This document shows positions 44,337-56,790 of a stretch of DNA of 64,000 bases, piece after piece. Numbering within the stretch: position 1 is the first letter of the stretch; each line of letters starts with the position of its first letter. The DNA is taken from NCBI RefSeq assembly GCF_036226605.1, contig NZ_CP109000.1, forward strand, positions 1,980,501 to 2,044,500, given 5' to 3'. Source of the stretch: Streptomyces sp. NBC_00704. Its GTDB lineage: Bacteria; Actinomycetota; Actinomycetes; Streptomycetales; Streptomycetaceae. Under the pieces are notes generated by a model. That model made no database searches, had not been told where the DNA came from, and worked only from the letters and a program-made list of their open reading frames with translations. The position numbers and the translations under genes are program-made.

Positions 44337-44804
44337 CGCGGCGAGGTTGGCCACGGTGCGGGCGATCTTCTCCTCCAGCGTGATCGTCTCGTGCAGCCGG
44401 GCCCCGGCGCCCGCGTCCCGCCTGCCCCGCACGTACAGCGAGCAGGCGAGGTCTCTGCAGATGTAGGCCCCCACGGAGTTGCCCTGCTGGCCGGCCCTGC
44501 CCGCCTTGGGGGCGACCATCAGGCTGACGCCGCCGGAGTGGGTGGTCAGGCACATCGTGCACATGCTGCGCCGGGACTGCCCCCAGCCGGAGGCGGTCGC
44601 GCGCAGCTGGAGGGCCCTGGGGCGACCGTCCAGTTCGACCGCGAGGTAGGCGCGGTCGGGGGCCTGGGGGTCGCGCCAGCCGAGGTAGTCCAGGTCGTCC
44701 CAGGGCCGGTCGGCCAAGTCGCGCGGCACGGCCAGGCGCTTGGCCTCGCCCTTGGTGCAGTTCACGAACGCGGCGCGGATCTGCTGTTCGGTCAGCGGCT
44801 TCAT
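44313..44804 (-). CDS. FBP (EF-G-binding-type) treble-clef zinc-finger protein
   Basis: A 163-residue protein. MKPLTEQQIRAAFVNCTKGEA starts at ATG 44804. A C-terminal treble-clef zinc finger uses MCTMCLTTH and ICRDLACSLYVRG as paired cysteine motifs. FBP/FusB-like domain proteins bind elongation factor G; FusB-type members protect against fusidic acid, while actinobacterial ones are mostly uncharacterised. It is divergent from a TetR-family gene across a perfect palindrome that overlaps a -35 (TTGCCT) and -10 (TAGCCT) with 17-base spacing, so it is probably repressed by that TetR. The leader would be very short. Confidence 0.82.
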   Translation of the reverse strand: MKPLTEQQIRAAFVNCTKGEAKRLAVPRDLADRPWDDLDYLGWRDPQAPDRAYLAVELDGRPRALQLRATASGWGQSRRSMCTMCLTTHSGGVSLMVAPKAGRAGQQGNSVGAYICRDLACSLYVRGRRDAGAGARLHETITLEEKIARTVANLAAFVAKVTA

Positions 44805-44811
44805 ATCGTTC

Positions 44812-44842
44812 AGGCTAATTTGCCTAAAGCTTTTAGGCAAAT
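44812..44842 (-). promoter_or_regulatory. promoter with perfect 11-bp operator palindrome (FBP gene / TetR gene)
   Basis: ATTTGCCTAAA (44818-44828) and TTTAGGCAAAT (44832-44842) form a perfect inverted repeat around GCT. On the minus strand TTGCCT (44835-44840 region) and TAGCCT (44812-44817) are 17 bases apart, so the palindrome fills the -35 to -10 interval. It is typical of a TetR operator; the adjacent divergent TetR gene is the obvious candidate. Confidence 0.7.
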
Positions 44843-44925
44843 GCTTAAGTCGTTACGGGTAGCGCATAATGACCGTCGGCGGACGGCTCGCTGCGGCAAG
44901 CCACCAAACCGGGCGGGAGACGACC

Positions 44926-45498
44926 ATGGGGCGCGTAGGACTGAGCACGGAACGCCTGGTCAGGGCGGGTGCGGAACTGGCCGACGAGGTGGGCTTCGAC
45001 CAAGTGACCGTCTCGGCGCTGGCCAGGCGCTTCGACGTCAAGGTCGCGAGCCTGTACTCGCACGTGAAGAACTCCGACGATCTGCGGACCCGGATCGCCC
45101 TGCTGGCGCTCGCCGAGCTGGCCGACCGGGGCGACGTCGCGCTGGCCGGGCGGGCCGGCAAGGACGCCCTGACCGCGCTGGCCGACGTCTACCGCGACTA
45201 CGCCCGCGAGCACCCCGGCCGCTACGCCGCGGCCCAGCTGCGGCTGGACCCCGAGACGGCGGCCGCGAGCGCGGGCGGCCGGCACGCCCGGATGACCCGC
45301 GCGGTCCTGCGCGGCTACGACCTCGCCGAGCCGGACCAGACGCACGCCGTCCGCCTGCTCGGCAGCGTCTTCCACGGCTACGTCAGCCTGGAGCTGGGCG
45401 GCGGCTTCAGCCACAGCGCACCCGACACCCAGGAGACCTGGACCCGGATCCTGGACGCCCTCGACGTGCTGCTGCGCACCTGGCCCGCCGAGCGCTGA
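44926..45498 (+). CDS. TetR-family regulator with WHG-type C-terminal domain
   Basis: A 190-residue repressor. The HTH is at about residues 7-50 (RAGAELADEVGFDQVTVSAL, ARRFDVKVASLYSHVKN), and the C-terminal part includes VRLLGSVFHGYVSLELGGGF, typical of the TetR WHG subgroup. ATG 44926 is preceded by GGGAGA. It is divergent from the FBP zinc-finger gene; a perfect palindrome lies between them. A CATAAT at 44863-44868 could be its own -10 element. The ligand is unknown. Confidence 0.87.
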   Translation: MGRVGLSTERLVRAGAELADEVGFDQVTVSALARRFDVKVASLYSHVKNSDDLRTRIALLALAELADRGDVALAGRAGKDALTALADVYRDYAREHPGRYAAAQLRLDPETAAASAGGRHARMTRAVLRGYDLAEPDQTHAVRLLGSVFHGYVSLELGGGFSHSAPDTQETWTRILDALDVLLRTWPAER

Positions 45499-45562
45499 GG
45501 GCCGGCCACGGGCCGACGGGGCCGGGCGGGGGGCGGACGCGGGGGGACGGTCCGGGCGGACG

Positions 45563-47317
45563 TCAGTGCCCGGACCCCGCCCCCCGCCCCGGCCCGTCCC
45601 CGCGCCCCGGCCCGTCCCCGCGCCCCGGCCCGTCCCCGCGCCCCGGCCCGTGGCCGTGCCCCTGCCCGTGGCCCGCGGTCAGCTCCCGGTACTCCCGCGC
45701 GGTCGGCTTGGGGATGTGGCTGCCGGCGCCGAACATGACCCGCGCGAGACGCGCCCGCACCCGCTGGGCCGCGGTGACCGGCCGCCGCACACCGTTGTCG
45801 TCGACGAGCGGGCCGATCGCGTACGGCGGGTGCTGCTCGTGCTGGGTGAGCGTGAACAGCGCGCCCTGGCCGAGGGGTTCGTGGACCTCGACGTACTCGC
45901 CGTGCGGCAGCCGCCTGATGGTGCCCGTCTCCCGTCCGTGCAGCACCTTGTCGCGGTCGCGGCGCTGGAGCCCCAGGCAGATGCGTTTGGTCACGGTGAA
46001 GACGATCACCGGGGCGGCGAACACGGACACCCGCACGAACCAGGTGATCGCGTTGATGGACAGATGCAGATGCGTGGCCACGATGTCGTTGCCGCCGCCG
46101 ATCAGCAGCACCGCGTACAGCGCCAGCCAGGCCGCCCCGAGCCCGGTGCGCACGGGCGCGTTGCGCGGCCGGTCCAGGATGTGGTGCTCGCGCCGGTCCC
46201 CGGTGATCCACGCCTCGACGAACGGGTAGACGCCGATGGCGAGCAGGATCAGCGGGAAGAGGGAGAACGGGATCAGCACGCCCAGCTCCAGGGTGTGGCC
46301 CCAGGCGTTGATCTCCCATCCCGGCATCACCCGGATCAGCCCCTCGGAGAAGCCGAGGTACCAGTCGGGCTGGGCGCCGGTCGTCACCAGGTCCGGGCGG
46401 TAGGGCCCGAACGCCCACACCGGGTTGACGCTCGCGATCGCGCCCATCACCGCCAGCACGCCGAAGACGAGGAAGAAGAATCCGCCCGCCTTGGCCATGT
46501 AGACCGGCATGAACGGCATGCCCACCACGCTCTTCTGGTCGCGGCCGGGCCCCGGGTACTGGGTGTGCTTGTGGAAGAACACCAGGATCAGGTGGGCCAC
46601 GACGAGCCCCAGCATGATCCCGGGCAGCAGCAGCACATGGATCGGGAAGAACCGCGAGATGATGTCGTGCCCCGGGAACTCCCCGCCGAACAGGAAGAAC
46701 GACAGGTACGTGCCGACGATCGGCACGGACAGGATCGCCCCGTCCGCGAACCGCACCCCGGTGCCGGACAGCAGGTCGTCCGGGAGCGAGTAGCCGGTCA
46801 GGCCGGTGAGGATGCCGAGGAACAACAGCAGCCAGCCGAACACCCAGTTGACCTCGCGCGGCTTGCGGAACGCGCCGGTGAAGAACACCCGCATCATGTG
46901 CACGAGCATCCCGGTGACGAAGACCAGCGCCGCCCAGTGGTGGATCTGCCGGATCAGCAGCCCGCCGCGCACGTCGAAGCTGATGTGCAGGGTCGACTCG
47001 TAGGCCTTCGTCATGGTGACGCCGTTGAGCGGGACGTACGTGCCGTGGTAGACGACCTCGGCGCTGCTCGGCTCGAAGAACAGGGTGAGCCAGACGCCGG
47101 TCAGGAGCAGGACGAGGAAGCTGTACAGGCAGATCTCGCCCAGCATGAACGACCAGTGGTCCGGGAACACCTTGCGCAGATTGGCCTTCGCCAGCGTGTA
47201 CAGGCCCAGCCGGCCGTCGGCCCAGTCGGCGACCCGCTCACCCCGGCCGGGCTCGCCCCGTCGCCCCGAACTCCCCCCGCCCGCTCCCTCGTTCACCGAT
47301 ATCGCGCTGTCGGCCAT
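45563..47317 (-). CDS. qcrB: cytochrome b subunit of the cytochrome bc1 complex, orphan paralogue
   Basis: A 584-residue multi-pass cytochrome b. HHWAALVFVTGMLVH and a second pair in the FFPIHVLLLPGIMLG / VVAHLILVFFHKH helix ligate two b haems; QPDWYLGF is the actinobacterial form of the PEWY quinol-site motif. It should transfer electrons from menaquinol. Normally qcrB follows qcrC and qcrA next to cta genes, but here the gene is alone between a TetR and a vWA gene. Its C-terminus after the conserved region is a GRGDGP repeat encoded by 18-bp tandem units. Confidence 0.88.
   Translation of the reverse strand: MADSAISVNEGAGGGSSGRRGEPGRGERVADWADGRLGLYTLAKANLRKVFPDHWSFMLGEICLYSFLVLLLTGVWLTLFFEPSSAEVVYHGTYVPLNGVTMTKAYESTLHISFDVRGGLLIRQIHHWAALVFVTGMLVHMMRVFFTGAFRKPREVNWVFGWLLLFLGILTGLTGYSLPDDLLSGTGVRFADGAILSVPIVGTYLSFFLFGGEFPGHDIISRFFPIHVLLLPGIMLGLVVAHLILVFFHKHTQYPGPGRDQKSVVGMPFMPVYMAKAGGFFFLVFGVLAVMGAIASVNPVWAFGPYRPDLVTTGAQPDWYLGFSEGLIRVMPGWEINAWGHTLELGVLIPFSLFPLILLAIGVYPFVEAWITGDRREHHILDRPRNAPVRTGLGAAWLALYAVLLIGGGNDIVATHLHLSINAITWFVRVSVFAAPVIVFTVTKRICLGLQRRDRDKVLHGRETGTIRRLPHGEYVEVHEPLGQGALFTLTQHEQHPPYAIGPLVDDNGVRRPVTAAQRVRARLARVMFGAGSHIPKPTAREYRELTAGHGQGHGHGPGRGDGPGRGDGPGRGDGPGRGAGSGH
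45587..45651 (-). repeat. 18-bp tandem repeat in the 3' end of qcrB
   Basis: Units at 45587-45604, 45605-45622 and 45623-45640 plus 11 bases of a fourth. Each has CCCCGGCCCGTCCCCGCG on the plus strand and encodes GRGDGP. The period keeps the reading frame. Confidence 0.85.
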
Positions 47318-47410
47318 GCGCCGTCGCCTCCCCCTCGGATCAACCTCCTCAGGGTGCCACGGGGGACCGGCCGAGCCAACGGTGCGGACGTCGGCGGGCG
47401 GTGGGCCCGG

Positions 47411-48133
47411 CTACGCCGTGACGATCCCTTGGGCCCGCGCGGCCGCCAGCCACTGCGGGAACTCGCGCACCAGCCGGTCGTACAGGTCGGCGTCCGCGAC
47501 CGCTCGCGGATCCGGGCCGGCGTGGAAGAAACCGGCGTTGTCGACGACCCGTTTCGCCGGCACGGGCAGTTCGTCGAGCCTGCGCAGGAAGTCGAACTGC
47601 TTGCTGCCGCGGTCGCCGAAGCCGACGAACTGCCAGAACAGCGGCAGCTTCGCGGCCTTGCAGAGATACCGTTCGGCGGCGAGCTTGTTGATCGGTCCGC
47701 CGTCGGTCTGGAAGACGACGAAAGCGGGATCCTTCGCACCGCTGTCGAGGTAGTGGTCGATGACGGCGTCCATGGCCAGGTGGTAACTGGTCTTCCCCAT
47801 GTGCCCGAGTCCGGCCACGATGCGGTCCACGCGGCCGAGGTGGTCGTCGAGGGCGATCTCGGTGACGGCGTCGACGTCGGTGGAGAAGACGACGACCGGC
47901 ACCCGCCCGTCGTCGTCGAAATGCGCCGACAGCCCCAATACCCGGTCGGCCAGGGCCTGCACGCTGCCGTCCCGGTAGTACGGCTTCATCGACCCCGAGT
48001 AGTCGACGACGAGATACACGGCGGCCCGCTGGCCGTCGAGACCGTGCTCGGCGAGGGACGCTCCGGCGTGCTTGTAGAGGTCGACCAGCGCGGGCGCGGC
48101 CTGCTGGACCTTCGTGAGACTGATCGCGGCCAT
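47411..48133 (-). CDS. vWA-domain protein (TerF/TerY-like)
   Basis: A 240-residue cytoplasmic von Willebrand factor A domain. The MIDAS motif DYSGSM (44-49) plus GKTSYHLAMDAV and FQTDGGP give a complete metal-ion adhesion site. The N-terminal SLTKVQQAAPALVDLYKHAG and the C-terminal PGxxxF-like end resemble the vWA partner of TerD-type proteins in tellurium/stress gene sets. ATG 48133 has GGGAGGC upstream. No TerD-family gene is next to it. It is divergent from the chitosanase gene with 118 bases between starts. Confidence 0.8.
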   Translation of the reverse strand: MAAISLTKVQQAAPALVDLYKHAGASLAEHGLDGQRAAVYLVVDYSGSMKPYYRDGSVQALADRVLGLSAHFDDDGRVPVVVFSTDVDAVTEIALDDHLGRVDRIVAGLGHMGKTSYHLAMDAVIDHYLDSGAKDPAFVVFQTDGGPINKLAAERYLCKAAKLPLFWQFVGFGDRGSKQFDFLRRLDELPVPAKRVVDNAGFFHAGPDPRAVADADLYDRLVREFPQWLAAARAQGIVTA

Positions 48134-48158
48134 GGCGCAAAGCCTCCCACACAGGCCG

Positions 48159-48194
48159 CTGTTCACCCGCCTGTTCGCCCGTCTGTTCGCACAT
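48159..48194. promoter_or_regulatory. three 12-bp CTGTTC repeats upstream of the chitosanase gene
   Basis: CTGTTCACCCGC, CTGTTCGCCCGT and CTGTTCGCACAT follow directly one after another (48159-48194). They lie about 60-95 bases before the chitosanase start and 26-61 bases before the divergent vWA start. Regular spacing near one helical turn suggests cooperative binding of a regulator. Assignment to a known chitosan-responsive repressor is not possible from sequence. Confidence 0.5.
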
Positions 48195-48251
48195 CGGCCA
48201 ATGAGGATGAAATGACAAAGAACGCGACATGCCCGCTCTAGGGTGTGCGGC

Positions 48252-49202
48252 ATGAAACGTGCCGCCCTGGTCTGCGCCGCAGTGGCGTCGACGGTGTACC
48301 TGCTCATCCCCTCGCAGACCGCAGGCCCCTCCCAGGACGAGGACCCGGTGCGGCGCGAACGCCCCGCACAGGCCGAACGCCGCCCGCAGCCCGCCCGTTC
48401 GGCGTCTTCCGCACCGCCCGCACGGTCCGCATCGGCGTCACCCCCCGCCCGGCCCGCCCGGCCCGCCCGGCCGGCGGCCGGGAGAGGGGCGGCGCCCGGT
48501 CTGGCCGCTCCCGCCCACAAGGAAGTCGCCCAGCAGATCGTGGCCAGCGCGGAGAACGGCACCCTCGACTGGCGCGGCGCGTACGGCTATGTCGAGGACA
48601 TCGGCGACGGCCAGGGCTACACGGCCGGCCTGATCGGCTTCTGCACCGGCACGAGCGATCTGCTCTCCCTCGTCGGGGACTACACCCGCGCCCACCCCGG
48701 CAACGCGCTCGCCCCCTACCTGCCCGCCCTGCGCCGCGTCGACGGCACCGACTCGCACGAGGGCCTCGACCCCGGCTTCCCGGACGCCTGGCGCGCCGAG
48801 TCCCGCGTCCCCGCCTTCCGGGCCGCGCAGGACGCCGAGCGCGACCGCGTCTACTTCGATCCGGCGGTGCGCCGGGGCCGGGCCGACGGGCTGGGCGCGC
48901 TGGGCCAGTTCATCTACTACGACGCCCTCGTCTTCCACGGCCCCGGCACGGGACCGACCAGCTTCGACGGCATCCGCGCCCGTGCGATGCGCCAGGCCCG
49001 CACCCCGGCCCAGGGCGGCGGCGAGACCGCCTACCTCGACGCGTTCCTCGACGCCCGCCGCCGCGCCATGATCGTCCGGCACCCCGGCGTCGACACCTCA
49101 CGCGTCGACACCACCCAGCGCCGCTTCCTGCGCGAGGGCAACCTCGGCCTGCGGCCGCCGTTGCGCTGGCAGGTCTACGGGGAGACGTTCCGGGTTCCGT
49201 AG
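48252..49202 (+). CDS. csn: secreted chitosanase, GH46 family
   Basis: A 316-residue exported enzyme. A short signal peptide (1-23) is followed by a long Ala/Pro/Arg/Ser-rich linker (about 25-88). The GH46 domain begins at about residue 90, with ASAENGTLDW carrying the general acid Glu101, and EDIGDGQGYTAG carrying Asp119, the same 18-residue separation as E22 and D40 of the Streptomyces N174 enzyme. It cleaves beta-1,4 links in chitosan outside the cell. ATG 48252 has AGGG upstream. The long disordered N-terminal linker is unusual for the family. Confidence 0.92.
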   Translation: MKRAALVCAAVASTVYLLIPSQTAGPSQDEDPVRRERPAQAERRPQPARSASSAPPARSASASPPARPARPARPAAGRGAAPGLAAPAHKEVAQQIVASAENGTLDWRGAYGYVEDIGDGQGYTAGLIGFCTGTSDLLSLVGDYTRAHPGNALAPYLPALRRVDGTDSHEGLDPGFPDAWRAESRVPAFRAAQDAERDRVYFDPAVRRGRADGLGALGQFIYYDALVFHGPGTGPTSFDGIRARAMRQARTPAQGGGETAYLDAFLDARRRAMIVRHPGVDTSRVDTTQRRFLREGNLGLRPPLRWQVYGETFRVP

Positions 49203-49242
49203 GGGACGCCGGCCGCCGTCCCCGGGGCGCCGCCGACATGCC

Positions 49243-49283
49243 GCGGCGCCTGCCGGTCCGGTCGGGGACGTGGCAGGCGCCGC
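49243..49283. terminator. bidirectional hairpin between csn and gltD
   Basis: GCGGCGCCTGCC (49243-49254) pairs perfectly with GGCAGGCGCCGC (49272-49283), 17-base loop. It lies between the convergent ends of chitosanase and gltD. Confidence 0.8.
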
Positions 49284-49338
49284 GTGTGTTCCGCACGCCT
49301 TTGTACGGGACGTTTCGGGGTTCCCCCGGTGCGGGGGA

Positions 49339-50794
49339 TCAGACCATCAGCGAGCGGTCCGTCGGGCGGATCGGGGCGGGCAGCTCGCTCGCGCCGGTGA
49401 GGAACCGGTCGACGCCGCGGGCGGCCGAGCGGCCCTCCGCGATCGCCCACACGATGAGCGACTGGCCGCGGCCCGCGTCACCGGCGACGTACACGCCCGG
49501 CACGTTGGTCGCGAAGTCGGCGTCGCGGGCGATGTTGCCGCGCTCGTCCAGCTCCAGGCCGAACTGCTCGACCAGGCCGTTCTCGCGGTCCGTGCCGGTG
49601 AAGCCCATGGCCAGCGTCACCAGCTGGGCGGGGATCTTGCGCTCCGTGCCCGGCTTCTGGGTCAGCCTGCCCTCGACGAACTCGACCTCGGTGAGGTGCA
49701 GCCACTGGACGTTGCCGTCCTCGTCGCCCTCGAAGTGGGTGGTGGAGACGGAGTAGACCCGCTCGCCGCCCTCCTCGTGCGCGGAGGTCACCTTGTACAG
49801 CATCGGGAAGGTCGGCCACGGCTGGGAGACCGCGTCCCGCTCCTCGCCCGGGCGGGGCATGATCTCCAGCTGGGTGACCGAGGCCGCGCCCTGGCGGTGG
49901 GCGGTGCCCACGCAGTCCGCGCCCGTGTCGCCGCCGCCGATGACGACGACGTGCTTGCCCTGGGCCGAGATGGGGGGCGCCACGAAGTCGCCCTCCTGCA
50001 CCTTGTTGGCCAGCGGCAGGTACTCCATCGCCTGGTACACGCCCTTGAGTTCACGGCCGGGAACCGGCAGATCGCGGGCGGTGGTGGCGCCGGCGGCGAT
50101 GACGACCGCGTCGTAGCGCTTCCTGAGGTCGGTCGCCTTGAGGTCGCGGCCGATCTCGACGCCGGTACGGAAGCGGGTGCCCTCCGCGCGCATCTGCTCG
50201 ATGCGGCGGTTGATGTGCCGCTTCTCCATCTTGAACTCGGGGATGCCGTAGCGCAGGAGGCCGCCGACGCGGTCCGCGCGCTCGTAGACGGCGACCGTGT
50301 GACCGGCCCGCGTCAGCTGCTGGGCGGCGGCCAGACCGGCCGGGCCCGAACCGATGACCGCGACGGTCTTGCCGGACAGGCGCTCGGGGGCCTGCGGGGC
50401 GACGTCCCCGGTCTCCCACGCCTTGTCGATGATCGAGACCTCGACGTTCTTGATGGTGACCGGCGGCTGGTTGATGCCGAGCACGCACGCCGACTCGCAG
50501 GGAGCCGGGCACAGCCGCCCGGTGAACTCCGGGAAGTTGTTCGTGGCGTGCAGCCGCTCCGACGCGGCCGACCAGTCCTCGCGGTAGGCGTAGTCGTTCC
50601 ACTCGGGGATCAGGTTCCCCAGCGGACAGCCGTTGTGGCAGAACGGGATGCCGCAGTCCATGCACCGGCTGGCCTGCTTGCCGATGATCGGCAGCAGCGA
50701 ACCGGGGACGTAGACCTCGTTCCAGTCCTTCAGCCGCACGTCGACGGGACGGGACCGGGCGACCTCGCGGCCGTGGTTCAAAAAGCCCTTCGGG

Positions 50795-50802
<8 letters not shown>
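49339..50802 (-). CDS. gltD: glutamate synthase (NADPH) small subunit
   Basis: A 487-residue iron-sulphur flavoprotein. The N-terminal ferredoxin-like domain has [14 protein letters not shown] and [10 protein letters not shown] for two 4Fe-4S clusters; [13 protein letters not shown] binds FAD and [13 protein letters not shown] binds NADPH. It passes electrons from NADPH to GltB, forming two glutamates from glutamine and 2-oxoglutarate. ATG 50802 lies within the gltB 3' end (eight-base overlap), so the subunits are translationally coupled. Confidence 0.96.
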
Positions 50803-55393
<4,591 letters not shown>

Positions 55394-55457
55394 CGGCTCT
55401 CCCGTCGTCGTCTCAAGTGGCATGTCTGCTGGCGAAGGGACGACGTTGGCCCTCTGC

Positions 55458-55483
55458 GTAACGCAAAATTTCGTGCAGGTTAC
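55458..55483 (-). promoter_or_regulatory. possible GlnR box upstream of gltB
   Basis: Reading the minus strand: GTAAC, six bases, GAAAT, five bases, GTTAC. The GlnR consensus is gTnAC-n6-GaAAC repeated after six bases. The first half fits well; the second starts one base early and its GAAAC part is not evident. It lies 65-90 bases before the gltB start. Confidence 0.4.
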
Positions 55484-55740
55484 ATGATGGAGCGGTTCTC
55501 GGGAACCGGATACTCCGTTCCAGCATGCGGACGCCACGGGCCGTCGGGGGTGCCGCGGACGTGGCCGAAAAGTATGGGGGGACCGGACGGGAGGGGATCG
55601 GTCTGATCATGGCCCGCCGGGCCGGAAGGGGGGCGGAGGGAGCGGCGTCACCCACTCCGCGAGTGCGCCGCAGGCCTCATTGCCCACAGCGCTTACGGCT
55701 CATGCCCGGTGGCCGAGCCGCCGAAACCAGTCGGTAACAA

Positions 55741-55768
55741 CTACTTATGCGTCCCACCGCATAAGTAG
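55741..55768. terminator. 11-bp perfect hairpin after the VIT-family gene
   Basis: CTACTTATGCG (55741-55751) pairs perfectly with CGCATAAGTAG (55758-55768), six-base loop, nine bases past the minus-strand stop at 55777. Its lower G+C than other terminators here is notable; an operator role is possible. Confidence 0.6.
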
Positions 55769-55776
55769 CATCCGAT

Positions 55777-56508
55777 CTATCCTACGGCCGTTCCGAACAA
55801 CGTGCCCAGGGCGTACGTCACACCGGCCGCCGCGCCGCCGAGGACGAGTTGGCGCAGTCCGCTGAACCACCAGGTCCGCGCGGTCACCCGGGCGACCACC
55901 GCGCCGCAGCCGAACAGCCCGGCCAGCGCGAGCAGCACGGCCGGCCACAAGGAGGCGGCCCCCAGCAGATAGGGCAGCACGGGTAGCAGCGCGCCGAGCG
56001 CGAAGGCCCCGAAGCTGGAGACGGCGGCGATCAGCGGCGAGGGCAGGTCGGAGGGGTCGATGCCCAGTTCCTCGCGGGCGTGGATCTCCAGCGCCTGCTC
56101 CGGGTCGCGCGAGAGCTGCTGCGCGACCTGCCGCGCGAGTGCGGGCTCGACGCCCCGCGACTCGTAGAGCGCGGCCAGTTCGGCCTCCTCGTCCTGCGGG
56201 TGCTTCCTCAGCTCCCGCCGCTCCACGTCCAGTTCGGCCTCGACGAGTTCACGCTGCGAGGCGACGGAGGTGTACTCGCCGGCGGCCATGGAGAAGGCGC
56301 CGGCGGCCAGCCCCGCGAGACCGGTGATGACGATGGTCTGCTGGCCGACGGATCCGCCGGCGACGCCGGTCATCAGGGCGAGGTTCGAGACCAGACCGTC
56401 CATCGCGCCGAACACGGCGGGGCGCAGCCAGCCCCCGTTGACGTCCCGGTGGGTGTGGTTGTCCCGGTGCGCCTCGTGCAGTGACGCCTCGGTCTCGATG
56501 ATGGCCAT
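55777..56508 (-). CDS. VIT1/CCC1-family iron/manganese transporter
   Basis: A 243-residue membrane protein. WLRPAVFGAMDGLVSNLALM is the family's first helix with conserved Asp-Gly; GAFSMAAGEYTSVASQRE is the second helix with metal-binding Met/Glu. A cytoplasmic helical domain (about 75-160) rich in Glu/Arg, which binds metal in plant VIT1, separates the two helix pairs from three C-terminal helices. ATG 56508 has GGGGGAT upstream; a longer start at 56562 lacks a good site. It probably exports Fe2+ or Mn2+. A weak iron-box-like site lies about 110 bases upstream. Confidence 0.88.
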   Translation of the reverse strand: MAIIETEASLHEAHRDNHTHRDVNGGWLRPAVFGAMDGLVSNLALMTGVAGGSVGQQTIVITGLAGLAAGAFSMAAGEYTSVASQRELVEAELDVERRELRKHPQDEEAELAALYESRGVEPALARQVAQQLSRDPEQALEIHAREELGIDPSDLPSPLIAAVSSFGAFALGALLPVLPYLLGAASLWPAVLLALAGLFGCGAVVARVTARTWWFSGLRQLVLGGAAAGVTYALGTLFGTAVG

Positions 56509-56618
56509 GCGGGATCCCCCTGCGACGGAAAAGATAGCTAAGCCAAAGCTAACTTTGGACACGTTCTAATTTGTGACAACACCAAAGTACGCTTGCGGAT
56601 TCCGGGTCGCCAGCAAGG

Positions 56619-56637
56619 AAAGGCTCGGCTAACCTGC
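56619..56637. promoter_or_regulatory. weak iron-box (DmdR/IdeR)-like sequence
   Basis: The 19-base stretch containing AGGCTCGGCTAACCT agrees with the actinobacterial iron box TTAGGTTAGGCTAACCTAA at about 13 of 19 positions; one half is good, the other poor. It lies between the VIT-family gene (leftward) and the ADP-ribosylglycohydrolase operon (rightward). Confidence 0.3.
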
Positions 56638-56790
56638 GGCTTTACCTTCGAGCGCTCATTCGAGACAGCAGCTGCACAGATGTCGACCGGGTGACATGAG
56701 AAGAATTCAGGCTCGGGTCAACCGCCGACGGTGGGACACATCCGCAGACGGCTCCGCGCCCGTGCGGAGCCCCCGCCGGAGAGGCCGCCC

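Larger units (their letters stand above)
55394..55776. other. 383-base region upstream of gltB
   Basis: The region carries the gltB promoter (reading left) and the end of the VIT gene's transcript. It contains the possible GlnR box at 55458-55483, a small GGTTC-TCGG-GAACC hairpin near 55494-55507, and the 11-bp hairpin at 55741-55768. No gene is supported here. Confidence 0.55.

Noticed and set aside
45587..45651. CRISPR-like array
   Set aside because: The repeats are 18 bp, contiguous with no spacers, and lie inside the qcrB coding sequence.
45566..48241. An 891-residue frame antisense to qcrB and the vWA gene
   Set aside because: It crosses two well-supported genes in the opposite direction and reads as Arg/Pro/Gln/His-rich sequence without domains.
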